This document shows, one piece after another, positions 18,081 to 26,991 of a DNA stretch of 64,000 bases; within the stretch, counting starts at the first letter, position 1, and each line of letters begins with the position of its first letter. The DNA lies in assembly GCA_029254025.1 (NCBI GenBank), contig JAQWYK010000039.1, forward strand, positions 124,001-188,000, given 5' to 3'. Origin of the DNA: Crocinitomicaceae bacterium. GTDB taxonomy: Bacteria > Bacteroidota > Bacteroidia > Flavobacteriales_D > Crocinitomicaceae. Both the position numbers and the translations under genes were made by a program. A model generated the notes under the pieces. That model saw nothing but the letters and a program-made list of their open reading frames with translations, did no database searches and was not told the origin of the DNA.

Positions 18081-18346
18081 GCGGCTAACCAAAGAAAAAA
18101 CCCTGAAACAATGACAAACAACCAATACACAGGACGAATAATGTAGAGCACTGTTTTACGCCAAACAGGGTATTCTGGTTTAATCTCAAACAAAATATGT
18201 TCTTTCGCTTCGATGGGAAGCTTGCCTAACTTTTTGAGCCGTTCATATTCTTTTTTCCGGAGATCCAATAATTCATCACATGCCGAGCAAGTTGATGATG
18301 ATCCATCATTCCAAGTGCCGCATGAAGAACATTTTTTTTTGATCAT
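18065..18346 (-). CDS. zinc-ribbon plus membrane-helix small protein
   Basis: The 93 residues start with KKKCSSCGTWNDGSSSTCSAC, a CxxC...CxxC pair that would bind one zinc. A charged linker (LRKKEYERLKKLGKLP) follows, then a C-terminal hydrophobic region of about 30 residues (VLYIIRPVYWLFVIVSGFFL) that likely spans the membrane. Such proteins are common small cytoplasmic-side anchors of unknown role. It overlaps the next gene by 16 bases and probably forms a two-gene unit with it. Confidence 0.65.
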   Translation of the reverse strand: MIKKKCSSCGTWNDGSSSTCSACDELLDLRKKEYERLKKLGKLPIEAKEHILFEIKPEYPVWRKTVLYIIRPVYWLFVIVSGFFLWLAAWVSA

Positions 18347-18462
18347 TTTATTAGTTAGAAAGTGGTTTTGGTTATGGAAAAAAGGTGTCTTTTCATTTTT
18401 TTGTAGAAGCGTAAAAACCTAAAATTTAAACTTATCACGCTTTTGACTTTCAGACTTTCGAC

Positions 18463-19788
18463 TCAAATCATTCCCCGCGATTTAAACTCAAGGTATTTAT
18501 TGATTGTTTGTACATTCAAATCCTCCGGTTTAGTTAGCACCGTATGGATTCCGTTTCGGTTGAGTTCAATAGCGATTCGTCGCTTAACGTTGATAATGTC
18601 TTCCGCAACAGCGCTTACATAAACATCCCGTAATGTGGAGGGTTTGTCCACGACCACTTCTTGTAATTTGGTGTTTTCGAAGAAAACGACCACAAGTAGG
18701 TGATTGCGCGCTATGCGTTTTAACAACGGAAGTGCTCTGCGCATTCCAAGTTCGGTATCGAAATTAGTATACAACATAATCAACGAACGGTTTCTTATGT
18801 TTTGACGAATTGTTTGAAACAACAACCCGAAATCCGCTTCCTTGAAATGTGTTTTTTGATTGTAAAGTAACTCCATCACTTTTTGAAGGTGGTTGGCGCC
18901 GCTGTTGGCTGCTAGTTTACTCCCGACTTTATCAGAATAGGTAAAAACGCCCACTTTATCTCCTTTGCGCAAGGCGATATTGGTAAATACAAGCGTAGAA
19001 TTAATTGCGTAATCTAACAACGTCATCTCTTCAAAATCATGCTCCATTGCCCGTGATTTATCAATGATGGAATAGATGTTCTGCGAGCGTTCTTCTTGAT
19101 ATTGATTCACCATGAGTTCGTTTTTACGCGAAGTTGCTTTCCAATTTAAGGTACGGATATCGTCGCCTTGAACATAATTTTTAATTTGTTCAAATTCATT
19201 ATTGTGACCAAGCCTTCGAATCTTCTTTATTCCTTTTTGTTGAGTTTGCTGATGAAACACGTAAAACTCATACTTTTTCATTTGGGCAACTGACGGATAA
19301 ACCGTGACGGTTTCTGATGCATAAAGAATTACTTTTCGTTTCACTAACGAAATAGCGGAGCGCAACAAAATGTGTAGATCGCCCCATTTAAAAGCGCCTC
19401 GTTTTTTGGGTGTAAAGATATAAGAGAACTCCACTTCTTTTTTGGGTCTAAGTAGGGATGTGAAGTTGAGGTCTCGAGCTTGCATGGCTAAAGGCGGTTC
19501 ATCAAAAACTTCCAAAAAATAAGGCTGAGGAGACCGGTTAACTAACCGCAAAACGACCGTGTGTTCATCGCCCAAATCCATCCGAGAACTCAATTGACGT
19601 TCTCCAATAATCGGTTTGCTCACGGCAAATACCACCAAGATGTCAACAAGTGTAAGAATGGCCAACGAAACGAGTGCGATTTGACCTACGGCCAATAATA
19701 GTGGAAAAGTAAATGCCCCCACGAATACCAAGGCAATCGCAGCCAGCACGACGAAAAATAAGCGCGTTATGTAGATAGAACGAAACAC
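18463..19788 (-). CDS. DUF58 domain protein (BAT/MoxR operon)
   Basis: The 441 residues have two hydrophobic helices at the N-terminus (about 8-55), a beta-rich stretch, then the DUF58 region at about 205-290. That region has the signature DIRTLNWKATSRKNELMVNQ and a von Willebrand-like fold (IYSIIDKSRAM; LIMLYTNFD). DUF58 proteins accompany MoxR ATPases and probably form chaperone-like complexes at the membrane. The start is GTG, sharing its G with the MoxR TAG stop (TAGTG), so translation is almost certainly coupled. It is the last gene of the operon. Confidence 0.88.
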   Translation of the reverse strand: MFRSIYITRLFFVVLAAIALVFVGAFTFPLLLAVGQIALVSLAILTLVDILVVFAVSKPIIGERQLSSRMDLGDEHTVVLRLVNRSPQPYFLEVFDEPPLAMQARDLNFTSLLRPKKEVEFSYIFTPKKRGAFKWGDLHILLRSAISLVKRKVILYASETVTVYPSVAQMKKYEFYVFHQQTQQKGIKKIRRLGHNNEFEQIKNYVQGDDIRTLNWKATSRKNELMVNQYQEERSQNIYSIIDKSRAMEHDFEEMTLLDYAINSTLVFTNIALRKGDKVGVFTYSDKVGSKLAANSGANHLQKVMELLYNQKTHFKEADFGLLFQTIRQNIRNRSLIMLYTNFDTELGMRRALPLLKRIARNHLLVVVFFENTKLQEVVVDKPSTLRDVYVSAVAEDIINVKRRIAIELNRNGIHTVLTKPEDLNVQTINKYLEFKSRGMI

Positions 19789-20888
19789 TAGCGAGGAACT
19801 TCTATGGTTTGAATAATTTCTTCAATTACTTCACGGGTAGTTATTCCTTCCATCTCTGCTTCTGGCGTAAGGATAAGACGATGATTCATGACGTGCGGAG
19901 CAACAAATTGGATATCGTCAGGTGTTACGAAATCTCGACCTCTGATAGCGGCAATCGCTTTTGCACTTCTCAAAATAGCGAGAGAAGCACGCGGAGAAGC
20001 ACCTAAGAATAGTTTACCATGTTGACGCGTTTTATCCGCAATTTTCGCAATATAATCCACTAAGTGATCCTCAATTACCAACTTTTCTACCATCGCTTGA
20101 ATTTTTGCGATATCCGTAGCTTTTAGCACAGGGACGACCTCATCCAAGGATGGTGTCTTAATATTGTTTTTGTATCGTTGAAGAATACTAACTTCTTCTT
20201 CCAGCGTTGGATAGTCCAATACTATTTTGAATAAAAAACGATCGAGTTGTGCTTCGGGTAAACTATATGTACCTTCTTGCTCAACAGGGTTTTGAGTAGC
20301 CACAACCAAAAAAGGTGATTCCATGGAGTATACGTTCCCATCGTATGTGATTTGTCGTTCTTCCATGACCTCAAATAATGCTGCTTGCGTTTTCGCTGGC
20401 GCACGATTGATTTCGTCTATCAGTACGATATTCGAGAATACAGGTCCTTGCTTAAACGAAAACGTGGCGTCCTTCATGTTGAATACTGTGGTACCAATCA
20501 CATCCGAGGGCATTAAGTCGGGTGTAAACTGAATCCGTGAGAATTCAACTTCAATTACTTTGGCTAACACTTTTGAAGAAAGTGTTTTCGCTACTCCTGG
20601 GACTCCTTCCAAGAGAATGTGCCCGGAGGAAAAAATTCCTGTCATCAGGAGTTCTACCATTTCATTTTGACCGATGATATATTTTGCCATTTGTGCCCGG
20701 ATGTCATTGACGCGCTGCGACAACCAGATTAAGTCTTCATTTGACCTTTCGAACCCAAAGTGTCGCGTTTCTGGTGCTGGAGCCCCATATTTTTGATGAT
20801 TTTCCGAAGCGCCCGTTTGTTGCATTCCTTCTCCAGGTTGTGGCGTTTTAGCGCTCTCGTTTTCGGGGTTGTTTTGATGTTCTTCCAT
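19788..20888 (-). CDS. moxR: MoxR family AAA+ ATPase
   Basis: The 366 residues carry a proline- and glutamine-rich N-terminal tail of about 45 residues, then the AAA+ module. Walker A is GVPGVAKT at 95-102, Walker B is VLIDEI at 155-160 with the MoxR-type NRAPAKTQAALFEVMEERQ after it, and sensor 1 is VVATQNPVEQEGTYSLPEAQ. MoxR proteins act as chaperones for cofactor insertion or assembly of partner complexes, often with DUF58 and vWA proteins encoded next to them. That is the arrangement here. It lies one base downstream of the DUF4350 gene. Confidence 0.93.
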   Translation of the reverse strand: MEEHQNNPENESAKTPQPGEGMQQTGASENHQKYGAPAPETRHFGFERSNEDLIWLSQRVNDIRAQMAKYIIGQNEMVELLMTGIFSSGHILLEGVPGVAKTLSSKVLAKVIEVEFSRIQFTPDLMPSDVIGTTVFNMKDATFSFKQGPVFSNIVLIDEINRAPAKTQAALFEVMEERQITYDGNVYSMESPFLVVATQNPVEQEGTYSLPEAQLDRFLFKIVLDYPTLEEEVSILQRYKNNIKTPSLDEVVPVLKATDIAKIQAMVEKLVIEDHLVDYIAKIADKTRQHGKLFLGASPRASLAILRSAKAIAAIRGRDFVTPDDIQFVAPHVMNHRLILTPEAEMEGITTREVIEEIIQTIEVPR

Positions 20889-20889
20889 G

Positions 20890-22554
20890 TTAATTTCTAT
20901 TAAATGAGTAGACTAAATCTAATAAATTCTCTTTTTGTTTACGTTGTACTTGGTTTAACCGAATAGGCATCTGGGCGCCTTGTTTCCTAACAATAGATAA
21001 TTTATTGCTTTCTAGCACAACTTTTTGAATTTCATCTCGCTTAATTTGCTGGCATTTCCCAAAAAGAGGCGAATAGACAAAAGTCGTTGAATTAATGGAG
21101 TAAATGGGGCGGCTCAATATCCTTGCGCCGACAAGAATACAGAAGATTCCAATTGGCCAAAATATAATTCCAACGCCCATTGCATAAGCCAATAATACAA
21201 ATGACTTCGCCAGCGCGATGATTCCGTAGACAACCGCAGCAAGACCGGGCATAGTAGGACGGTAAACTGCTACATACTTATCGAATTGTGGTTGCTTGTA
21301 TATGTTCCAAATACCCGAAATTATGTAGAAATCACGCAGCTGTTGATGCATTGAAAAGAGGGCTTGCTTATTCAACTTCTCTTTGGACTCTAAGGCCCGA
21401 ACGAGTATGGCTACCTTATTGATATCTACCTTGCTTTTTTCTGCTAAAACGGTGATTGTTTTATCGGAAAGTCGCTTGGATAGGTCAATAAAGAAATGCT
21501 CTTGCACTGCCGTATAAAAATTTCGGAGTAGCAATTTACGCATGCGACTCTGATTGTTTTCAGCAAAATATAGTCCAGCAATTGTGTCGACATAGGTCAT
21601 TCCAGCATTCGTTGTTTCCTTATAAATTGGAATTACAGGCCGTTCGCGCTTGCTTCTAAAGAGGAAGAATAAGGCCAACCCAATGACTAAAGTGAAGAAC
21701 GCCCAACGCAATGATGCGAAATCGAATATGCGAGACAATAAAGAATTTGTTTCACCTGTTGGCTCGTCGAGGGAATAGTCATAAGGTTCAAAATCGGCAT
21801 ACGCCAACCATTGGATGGTTGATGCTGAGAGTGGTTCAATAACCTCTTTCATATAGTCTTTTCCTTGAGCGCGTAGCAGTTGAAAATTTTGAAATGCCAA
21901 CACATTGGTATGAAAGTAAATAGTTCCTTGGCCGTATGGATAAGTGACATAATTTGCTTTTGTCTGAATGGAGGATAGTACCTTTGACTTTTGTGGAATG
22001 GCAGGTAATACTTTCCAAAGGGCGGATAGCGTATCCTGCTCATATATAAAATACATGCTATAATCATCGGTTGATGTTTTGAAGAATACGCTGTCCGCCG
22101 CGTAAAAAGATAATGTAGTTCGATTAAATAAGTGGTTGAGGAAGTGGTCGGAAAACCGGTTGGCTGAGATAAACAGCTCATTTCCCCCAGAAATGGATTG
22201 AAATAAGGCATTAGATTCCGTCTCTGTAATGGCAAAGTGGTCTCCAACAAACATAAATAATTGATCATCTAATAGTAAGATGGAGTCCATTAAAGTATAA
22301 TCGTAGATTTCATTAAAGCCATTGAATTTTCCGCTAGTGATTAGGAGCTCTTCAAATACATATAGTCCGTAGGGGTCTTTATTGCGAAGTCGAGGTTTTC
22401 CAACCCACTTTGAGGAGGCATATCCTGGCTCAGGATTGTTCGCAGCGCCTTTGGAAATAGGGGTTGAAACACCATCACTCTTCAGGAGAAACACCATCAG
22501 TGCGGCGAGCACAACAATGGATAAGACCAGGTATATGAGTTTCCTTCTATCCAT
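20890..22554 (-). CDS. DUF4350 domain membrane protein
   Basis: The 554 residues have an N-terminal membrane helix (about 7-25). An extracytoplasmic DUF4350-like domain of about 250 residues follows (YGLYVFEELL; YPYGQGTIYFHTN). A helix at about 283-300, a cytoplasmic region and a hydrophobic pair near 440-480 come next. The C-terminal 60 residues look like a bacterial PH-type strand region (STTFVYSPLFGKCQQIKRDEI). DUF4350 is found in Bacteroidota MoxR operons. Its biochemical role is unknown. It overlaps DUF4129 by eight bases. Confidence 0.75.
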   Translation of the reverse strand: MDRRKLIYLVLSIVVLAALMVFLLKSDGVSTPISKGAANNPEPGYASSKWVGKPRLRNKDPYGLYVFEELLITSGKFNGFNEIYDYTLMDSILLLDDQLFMFVGDHFAITETESNALFQSISGGNELFISANRFSDHFLNHLFNRTTLSFYAADSVFFKTSTDDYSMYFIYEQDTLSALWKVLPAIPQKSKVLSSIQTKANYVTYPYGQGTIYFHTNVLAFQNFQLLRAQGKDYMKEVIEPLSASTIQWLAYADFEPYDYSLDEPTGETNSLLSRIFDFASLRWAFFTLVIGLALFFLFRSKRERPVIPIYKETTNAGMTYVDTIAGLYFAENNQSRMRKLLLRNFYTAVQEHFFIDLSKRLSDKTITVLAEKSKVDINKVAILVRALESKEKLNKQALFSMHQQLRDFYIISGIWNIYKQPQFDKYVAVYRPTMPGLAAVVYGIIALAKSFVLLAYAMGVGIIFWPIGIFCILVGARILSRPIYSINSTTFVYSPLFGKCQQIKRDEIQKVVLESNKLSIVRKQGAQMPIRLNQVQRKQKENLLDLVYSFNRN

Positions 22555-23413
22555 TCTTTAATTCCTGGTAAAAAAGGTTCATGTGTGGTGCGACTTCCTG
22601 GTACTCTTCTTGAGTGATTGCATAGTCACCATACCACACTAATTCAAATATGCGAATGCTTTTTTCTAATTCAGCGCGTTCTTTTCTTCCCTCCATTTCG
22701 AGAAGGTAGTGGAGGTTGGTTTTCTTCTTTTCCCATTGAATCCATTGCTTTTCAATTAATTCCTTTAAGATCAAAGTATAATAAATACGGATACAATTGC
22801 GGTAGTCATTTCTGGATAACGCCTCATTGAGTTTCTGGGTCAATTCATCCAACTCAACCTCTGTTGGGTCCCAATCTTCGAAGTCATGTAGTGACTTTTT
22901 CCCAACGCCGTCGGTGTCTTTGTTTCGTACGAGTACCAAATAAATGAGGAAGGACAATAGTAAAATAGCAAATATAATGAGGAAGGTCTTCCAGAAATCC
23001 GTATTGAATGTGCTCGGATCATAGTCGGGTCCATCCCAATCCGGCGCGTCAATTTCCGGTGGTGTCACGTCTGGACGGTCGATGTCTTCCAGGTGTATAC
23101 CTTCTCCTTTTCGTATACGTTCACGAACACCGCTGTTTCCGGTTCCTGTGGGAAAACGTTGTGCTCGAGAGGCCTCAATATCTTCGGAAGAAATGTCCTC
23201 ATAATACTCGACGTTTTCGGGAGAATAACTGCCTTGGTCAAAATAAGGAGGGTCAATGTAGTTCCCTTCGGGGCCTTTTGGTCTTCTTGATTGTTCGTAG
23301 TTAATCCGTTCCTGAAGTTGATTCCAGCGTTGATCGATCGCCTCTACTTGCGCATTAAGACTCGTTGAAAACACCATGAAAAGGGCGATATGAATGAGTC
23401 GATTAATCTTCAT
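22547..23413 (-). CDS. DUF4129 domain protein with signal peptide
   Basis: I place the start at the ATG at 23413, giving 288 residues. This start overlaps the SpoIIM-fusion stop by 11 bases and leads directly into a signal peptide ending FSTSLNAQ. An upstream in-frame start would put a polar tail before it. A proline- and aspartate-rich linker follows, then one membrane helix (about 140-162) and a C-terminal DUF4129 domain (LNEALSRNDYRNCIRIYYTLIL; FELVWYGDYAIT). The domain resembles a helical bundle also found fused to transglutaminase-like proteins. It is part of the MoxR operon. Confidence 0.78.
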   Translation of the reverse strand: MKINRLIHIALFMVFSTSLNAQVEAIDQRWNQLQERINYEQSRRPKGPEGNYIDPPYFDQGSYSPENVEYYEDISSEDIEASRAQRFPTGTGNSGVRERIRKGEGIHLEDIDRPDVTPPEIDAPDWDGPDYDPSTFNTDFWKTFLIIFAILLLSFLIYLVLVRNKDTDGVGKKSLHDFEDWDPTEVELDELTQKLNEALSRNDYRNCIRIYYTLILKELIEKQWIQWEKKKTNLHYLLEMEGRKERAELEKSIRIFELVWYGDYAITQEEYQEVAPHMNLFYQELKNG

Positions 23414-25325
23414 AGTCGTACTGTGTTTCCTGCACCCTACTTCGTTTTCCGAACTTTTCAAATTCTTTTTTGAGTCCAACGACTTCAATTTCCTCTTCTA
23501 CGCTATGAAATAAAAATCCTGAAGCAATAAAGATCAGCGGAAGCAGCAAGACGAATGCCAGCAGATAAACAACCTGTCTAATGACGTTGGCGACAACTAC
23601 ATAATACGATGTCTCTTCGGCTAAAAATTGTTTTACGAAGTCGGTTAAGAGATCGAGAAGGTCATTCATGAGAGGAGCTCCTCCATCGCTGATTGAAAAT
23701 ATAAATGCAATTGGTTGTACAGCAATAAAAATAAAAAGGGTAAAAAATAAAACGACCCCAAAGTTCTTTCCCCAGTTACGTGAACTCAATTTGAATCCAG
23801 CTCCTATTTTCCGGTTTCCTTTATAAAGTGCAGCAGCTGCAGGCAAAAGTATGAATAGAGGAAGCAATAGAAGAGCAGGTATTTGTATGTAAAAAGGAAG
23901 TAATACAAAAATTGCATAGAGATAGCTGACACCAAGAAGAAGGAGTATCCCTCTTTTTCGTAAAAAGGAAAAGTAGGTGTTCCAATAAAACTCTTCTCCA
24001 ATGGTGTGAAAGGAGTAAAATACCGCGCTTGCAATCAGTGTGATAGGGATTACCCAAACGATTGTAATAATTACATCAATAGGTGGTTCGAAAAAGTCAG
24101 AGTACACATTTCCGAAGAGAACTGAAAATTGTCCATACCAATCAAAGAAATGTTCTTCTTGTAATACTTCGAAATGGTGAAAGAATTGAATACTTCCAAT
24201 GACTAGAATAATTGGCGCGGCCAAAGAAAAAATGATGTGCGCCATTTTGGAGAAATATGTTCGGTAAAACTGAAATGTATCTCCAATTACTTCGATTCCA
24301 GAACGTACAATATCCAACGCAAACTCTTTTTTCGGGATATAGTTGGGCAACTCTTTTTCGTGCAACAATTCTGGATATTTTCGAGCAACGTAAATAGGGC
24401 ATACAACATAGTAGAAAATAACGATCGCGAAGGAGAACAGAATGATCAACCATTTGGACCAGTCCGGTAACAATTGATAGTTTCGGGTAACAAAGCTCTC
24501 CAGTGTTCCGGCAATAATAAAGATTGGAATCAATGAAAGGAGTATTCGAATACCACGCATGGCATTCATTTGAAAAGACTGTAAGCGGGAATAGGAACCT
24601 GGAAAAAGTAATCCGTGGCCGAGCGTAAATCCAGCTCCTGAAGCGATAACAATTGCTGAGATTTCAAACGCTCCATGAATCCAAATCGTTAAGAAGGAGG
24701 TAAGCAGTACCCCTTTCAACTTAAAGAAATATTGAAAGGCACCCACCATGATGGCGTTTTGAAAAAGAATAATGTGTGTTCCAATGGAGAATAGTATTCC
24801 AGCGAAAAAACATTTCAATGCTACGCCAATGTTATTCAGTGTAATGGAAAAAAACATAGAGGTTTGTGACTCATTTCCATATATTCCCAGGGGGTTTCCT
24901 TGTAAAATATTTTGTTCGGTAGTGGTGATGTAACTACTTCCTAGAATCATCTCCGCAAAGTCCGGGTCGAAATAAGACGAAATCACGCCAATTCCGGCCC
25001 AAAGAAGAAACATTACTAGGGCGAAAAGAAGATTTTTTCGAGCTTTATAAATTTCCATCGGAATATGCGTTGTCCAAGCTTGTAACAGAGACTTAAACGG
25101 CTCTCTTTTTTGTTTATAGAGCTTTGCATGAATGCTCTGCGCTATTCCGTTTAAATAAGCTCGAACTGTCCGTTTTTCATAAAACGTTTTTGCGTAGCTC
25201 AAGTCGTTACTGATTTCAGAGTACAAATGTCCCAACTCTTCAGGGTCCATAGCACTGGAGTTGCGCATTTTTTCAAACCTTGCCCATTTCTCTTTGTTTT
25301 GTGCTATGAAGGTAGTTTCTTTCAT
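23403..25325 (-). CDS. SpoIIM-family membrane protein fused to a second multi-helix membrane domain
   Basis: The 640 residues fall into two halves. Residues 1 to about 330 are a stage II sporulation protein M (SpoIIM/DUF95) type membrane protein, with a soluble helical start (EELGHLYSEISNDLSYAKTF) and the conserved IHGAFEISAIVIASGAGF segment. Residues from about 335 hold a further six or so membrane helices. They resemble the separate multi-helix protein that usually follows SpoIIM in related operons. It opens the MoxR operon on the minus strand and is divergent from the RDD gene. SpoIIM here is unrelated to sporulation as such; a role in membrane complex assembly is inferred. Confidence 0.8.
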   Translation of the reverse strand: MKETTFIAQNKEKWARFEKMRNSSAMDPEELGHLYSEISNDLSYAKTFYEKRTVRAYLNGIAQSIHAKLYKQKREPFKSLLQAWTTHIPMEIYKARKNLLFALVMFLLWAGIGVISSYFDPDFAEMILGSSYITTTEQNILQGNPLGIYGNESQTSMFFSITLNNIGVALKCFFAGILFSIGTHIILFQNAIMVGAFQYFFKLKGVLLTSFLTIWIHGAFEISAIVIASGAGFTLGHGLLFPGSYSRLQSFQMNAMRGIRILLSLIPIFIIAGTLESFVTRNYQLLPDWSKWLIILFSFAIVIFYYVVCPIYVARKYPELLHEKELPNYIPKKEFALDIVRSGIEVIGDTFQFYRTYFSKMAHIIFSLAAPIILVIGSIQFFHHFEVLQEEHFFDWYGQFSVLFGNVYSDFFEPPIDVIITIVWVIPITLIASAVFYSFHTIGEEFYWNTYFSFLRKRGILLLLGVSYLYAIFVLLPFYIQIPALLLLPLFILLPAAAALYKGNRKIGAGFKLSSRNWGKNFGVVLFFTLFIFIAVQPIAFIFSISDGGAPLMNDLLDLLTDFVKQFLAEETSYYVVVANVIRQVVYLLAFVLLLPLIFIASGFLFHSVEEEIEVVGLKKEFEKFGKRSRVQETQYDYED

Positions 25326-25442
25326 CCCGTACGACGTTAAAGGTATCTTTTTTTAGTAAAATGGACGATTGACAAGCATTAAATTATGTGAAGCGGGAAC
25401 TACTTACCAATCAGCTCCCGAAATAAGAACTTGATCACTTGT

Positions 25443-25470
25443 TTGAAAGCCCAAAATTTAATTACTTTTG
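25443..25470 (+). promoter_or_regulatory. promoter of the RDD gene
   Basis: TTG at 25443-25445, a 17-base spacer and TACTTTTG at 25463-25470 fully match the Bacteroidota consensus TTG-N17-23-TAnnTTTG. The start codon is 21 bases further on. This is the best promoter match in the window. Confidence 0.6.
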
Positions 25471-25491
25471 AGAGTACGTAACGTGTAAGGT

Positions 25492-26292
25492 GTGAAAACA
25501 ATAACGGTAAAAACAGACCAAAATATTGAGATTGAGCTCGAATTAGCTTCTCTCGCTCAGCGCCTGGCAGCAGTGGTGTTGGATGTGGTGGTATTGGTGG
25601 TGTATTTTGGCTTAATGTCGTTTATCATTGCTATGGTTTTCATTAATTCGTATAATTTCTATGATATGGAAGGGAATTCGTACGATTTTTGGATGGCTAT
25701 GTTTTACGTGATTGTCTATCTTCCTTTTCTATTATATACACCTTTGATGGAGTATCTAACGAAGGGACAAACAATTGGAAAGCTGGCATTAGGTATTCGT
25801 GTTGTTCAGGCGACAGGGGATAACGCTACCTTTAAGGATTATTTCACACGTTGGTTGTTTCGTCCGGTAGAGTTCTATATTCTCAATTTCTTCGGGATTG
25901 GGTTCTTCATAGCGTTGTTCAATATTTTTGTAGATGGGCTGTTTGTCCTAATTTCAAACCGATCTCAGCGGATTGGTGGATTCATGTCGAATACGATTGT
26001 GGTTCGAAAGCATCCGCTTAGAGACTATTCCATACAAGACGTTTTGAGCATTAAGACAAATGAAAACCATGTAGCCACCTATCCTGGGGTAACCAAATTC
26101 ACGGATGAGGATATGATGTTGATCAAACGGACGATTGGCCGAGTAGAGAAATACCAAAATGAAGAAACGAAGGTCTTTGCTGTAGCGCTAGCTGACAAAA
26201 CAGCCGTTGAGTTGGGTCTACAGGAAACACCACGAAAGAAACTCACGTTTTTAAAAACCGTTTTAGACGATTACGTGGTCTTAACACGATAG
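25492..26292 (+). CDS. RDD family membrane protein
   Basis: The 266 residues start at GTG and have the RDD fold: a soluble start, helices at about 30-60 and 75-95, the G-Q-T-I-G-K-L-A-L-G-I-R motif near 100 and a third helix near 130-150. A C-terminal soluble tail of about 100 residues follows. RDD proteins have been linked to sodium/proton exchange, though most are uncharacterised. It is divergent from the SpoIIM/MoxR operon, and that pairing recurs in Bacteroidota, which suggests the RDD protein works with the MoxR system. Confidence 0.88.
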   Translation: MKTITVKTDQNIEIELELASLAQRLAAVVLDVVVLVVYFGLMSFIIAMVFINSYNFYDMEGNSYDFWMAMFYVIVYLPFLLYTPLMEYLTKGQTIGKLALGIRVVQATGDNATFKDYFTRWLFRPVEFYILNFFGIGFFIALFNIFVDGLFVLISNRSQRIGGFMSNTIVVRKHPLRDYSIQDVLSIKTNENHVATYPGVTKFTDEDMMLIKRTIGRVEKYQNEETKVFAVALADKTAVELGLQETPRKKLTFLKTVLDDYVVLTR

Positions 26293-26313
26293 TCGTAAAC
26301 ACAGAGTAATTAA

Positions 26314-26985
26314 ATGAGCACATTATATATTATTCCTACCCCCATAGGTAACTTGGAGGATATTACGCTCCGCGCGCTCCGCCTGTTAAAAGAGGTCGAT
26401 TTTATCTTAGCTGAAGACACACGCACAACTAAGAAGTTATTAAATCATTATGAGATTCAAAATCAACTGATAGCCAATCATATACATAATGAACATAAGG
26501 CGTTACAAGGACATATAGATCGAATTAAAGCTGCTCGAGCGGTTGCCTTAGTAAGCGACGCGGGTACTCCTGCGATATCCGACCCTGGGTTTTTATTGGT
26601 GCGGGAGTGTTATATACAAGGCATTGACGTCGTATGTTTGCCCGGTGCCACAGCGATAATTCCAGCAATTGTAGGGAGCGGATTTCCTGTGGCTAGTTTC
26701 GTTTTCGAAGGGTTTCTACCTCACAAAAAAGGAAGACAGACAAAGTGGAAACAATTGGCTGATGAGCAACGAACAATTGTTTTATATGAATCGCCACACC
26801 GCATTGTAAAATGTTTAAAAGAAATTCAGGAATTTTTAGGTGAGTTACGTCAGGTGTGTGTTGCCCGAGAACTTTCTAAAATCCATGAGGAATTTTTAAG
26901 GGGAACAGCCGGTGAAATCATAGCTCATTTTGATAAGCATCCACCAAAGGGAGAAATTGTAGTTGTTATTGACGCTAATAAATAA
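26314..26985 (+). CDS. rsmI: 16S rRNA (cytidine1402-2'-O)-methyltransferase
   Basis: RsmI methylates the ribose of C1402 in the 16S rRNA decoding centre using SAM. The 223 residues match the tetrapyrrole-methylase fold. Signatures are PTPIGNLEDITLRALR at the start, EDTRTTKKLL near residue 35, LVSDAGTPAISDPG near 80, and YESPHRIVK near 157. It is 21 bases downstream of the RDD gene and 6 bases ahead of the MDR enzyme, so the three may share a transcript. The family's extra C-terminal domain (about 50 residues in E. coli) is absent, as in other Bacteroidota. Confidence 0.95.
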   Translation: MSTLYIIPTPIGNLEDITLRALRLLKEVDFILAEDTRTTKKLLNHYEIQNQLIANHIHNEHKALQGHIDRIKAARAVALVSDAGTPAISDPGFLLVRECYIQGIDVVCLPGATAIIPAIVGSGFPVASFVFEGFLPHKKGRQTKWKQLADEQRTIVLYESPHRIVKCLKEIQEFLGELRQVCVARELSKIHEEFLRGTAGEIIAHFDKHPPKGEIVVVIDANK

Positions 26986-26991
26986 ATAAAC

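Noticed and set aside
17715-18125. Longer start for the VanZ-like protein
   Set aside because: The additional 15 residues are cysteine- and valine-rich and overlap the zinc-ribbon gene further. ATG 18080 gives a clean membrane protein and a normal overlap.
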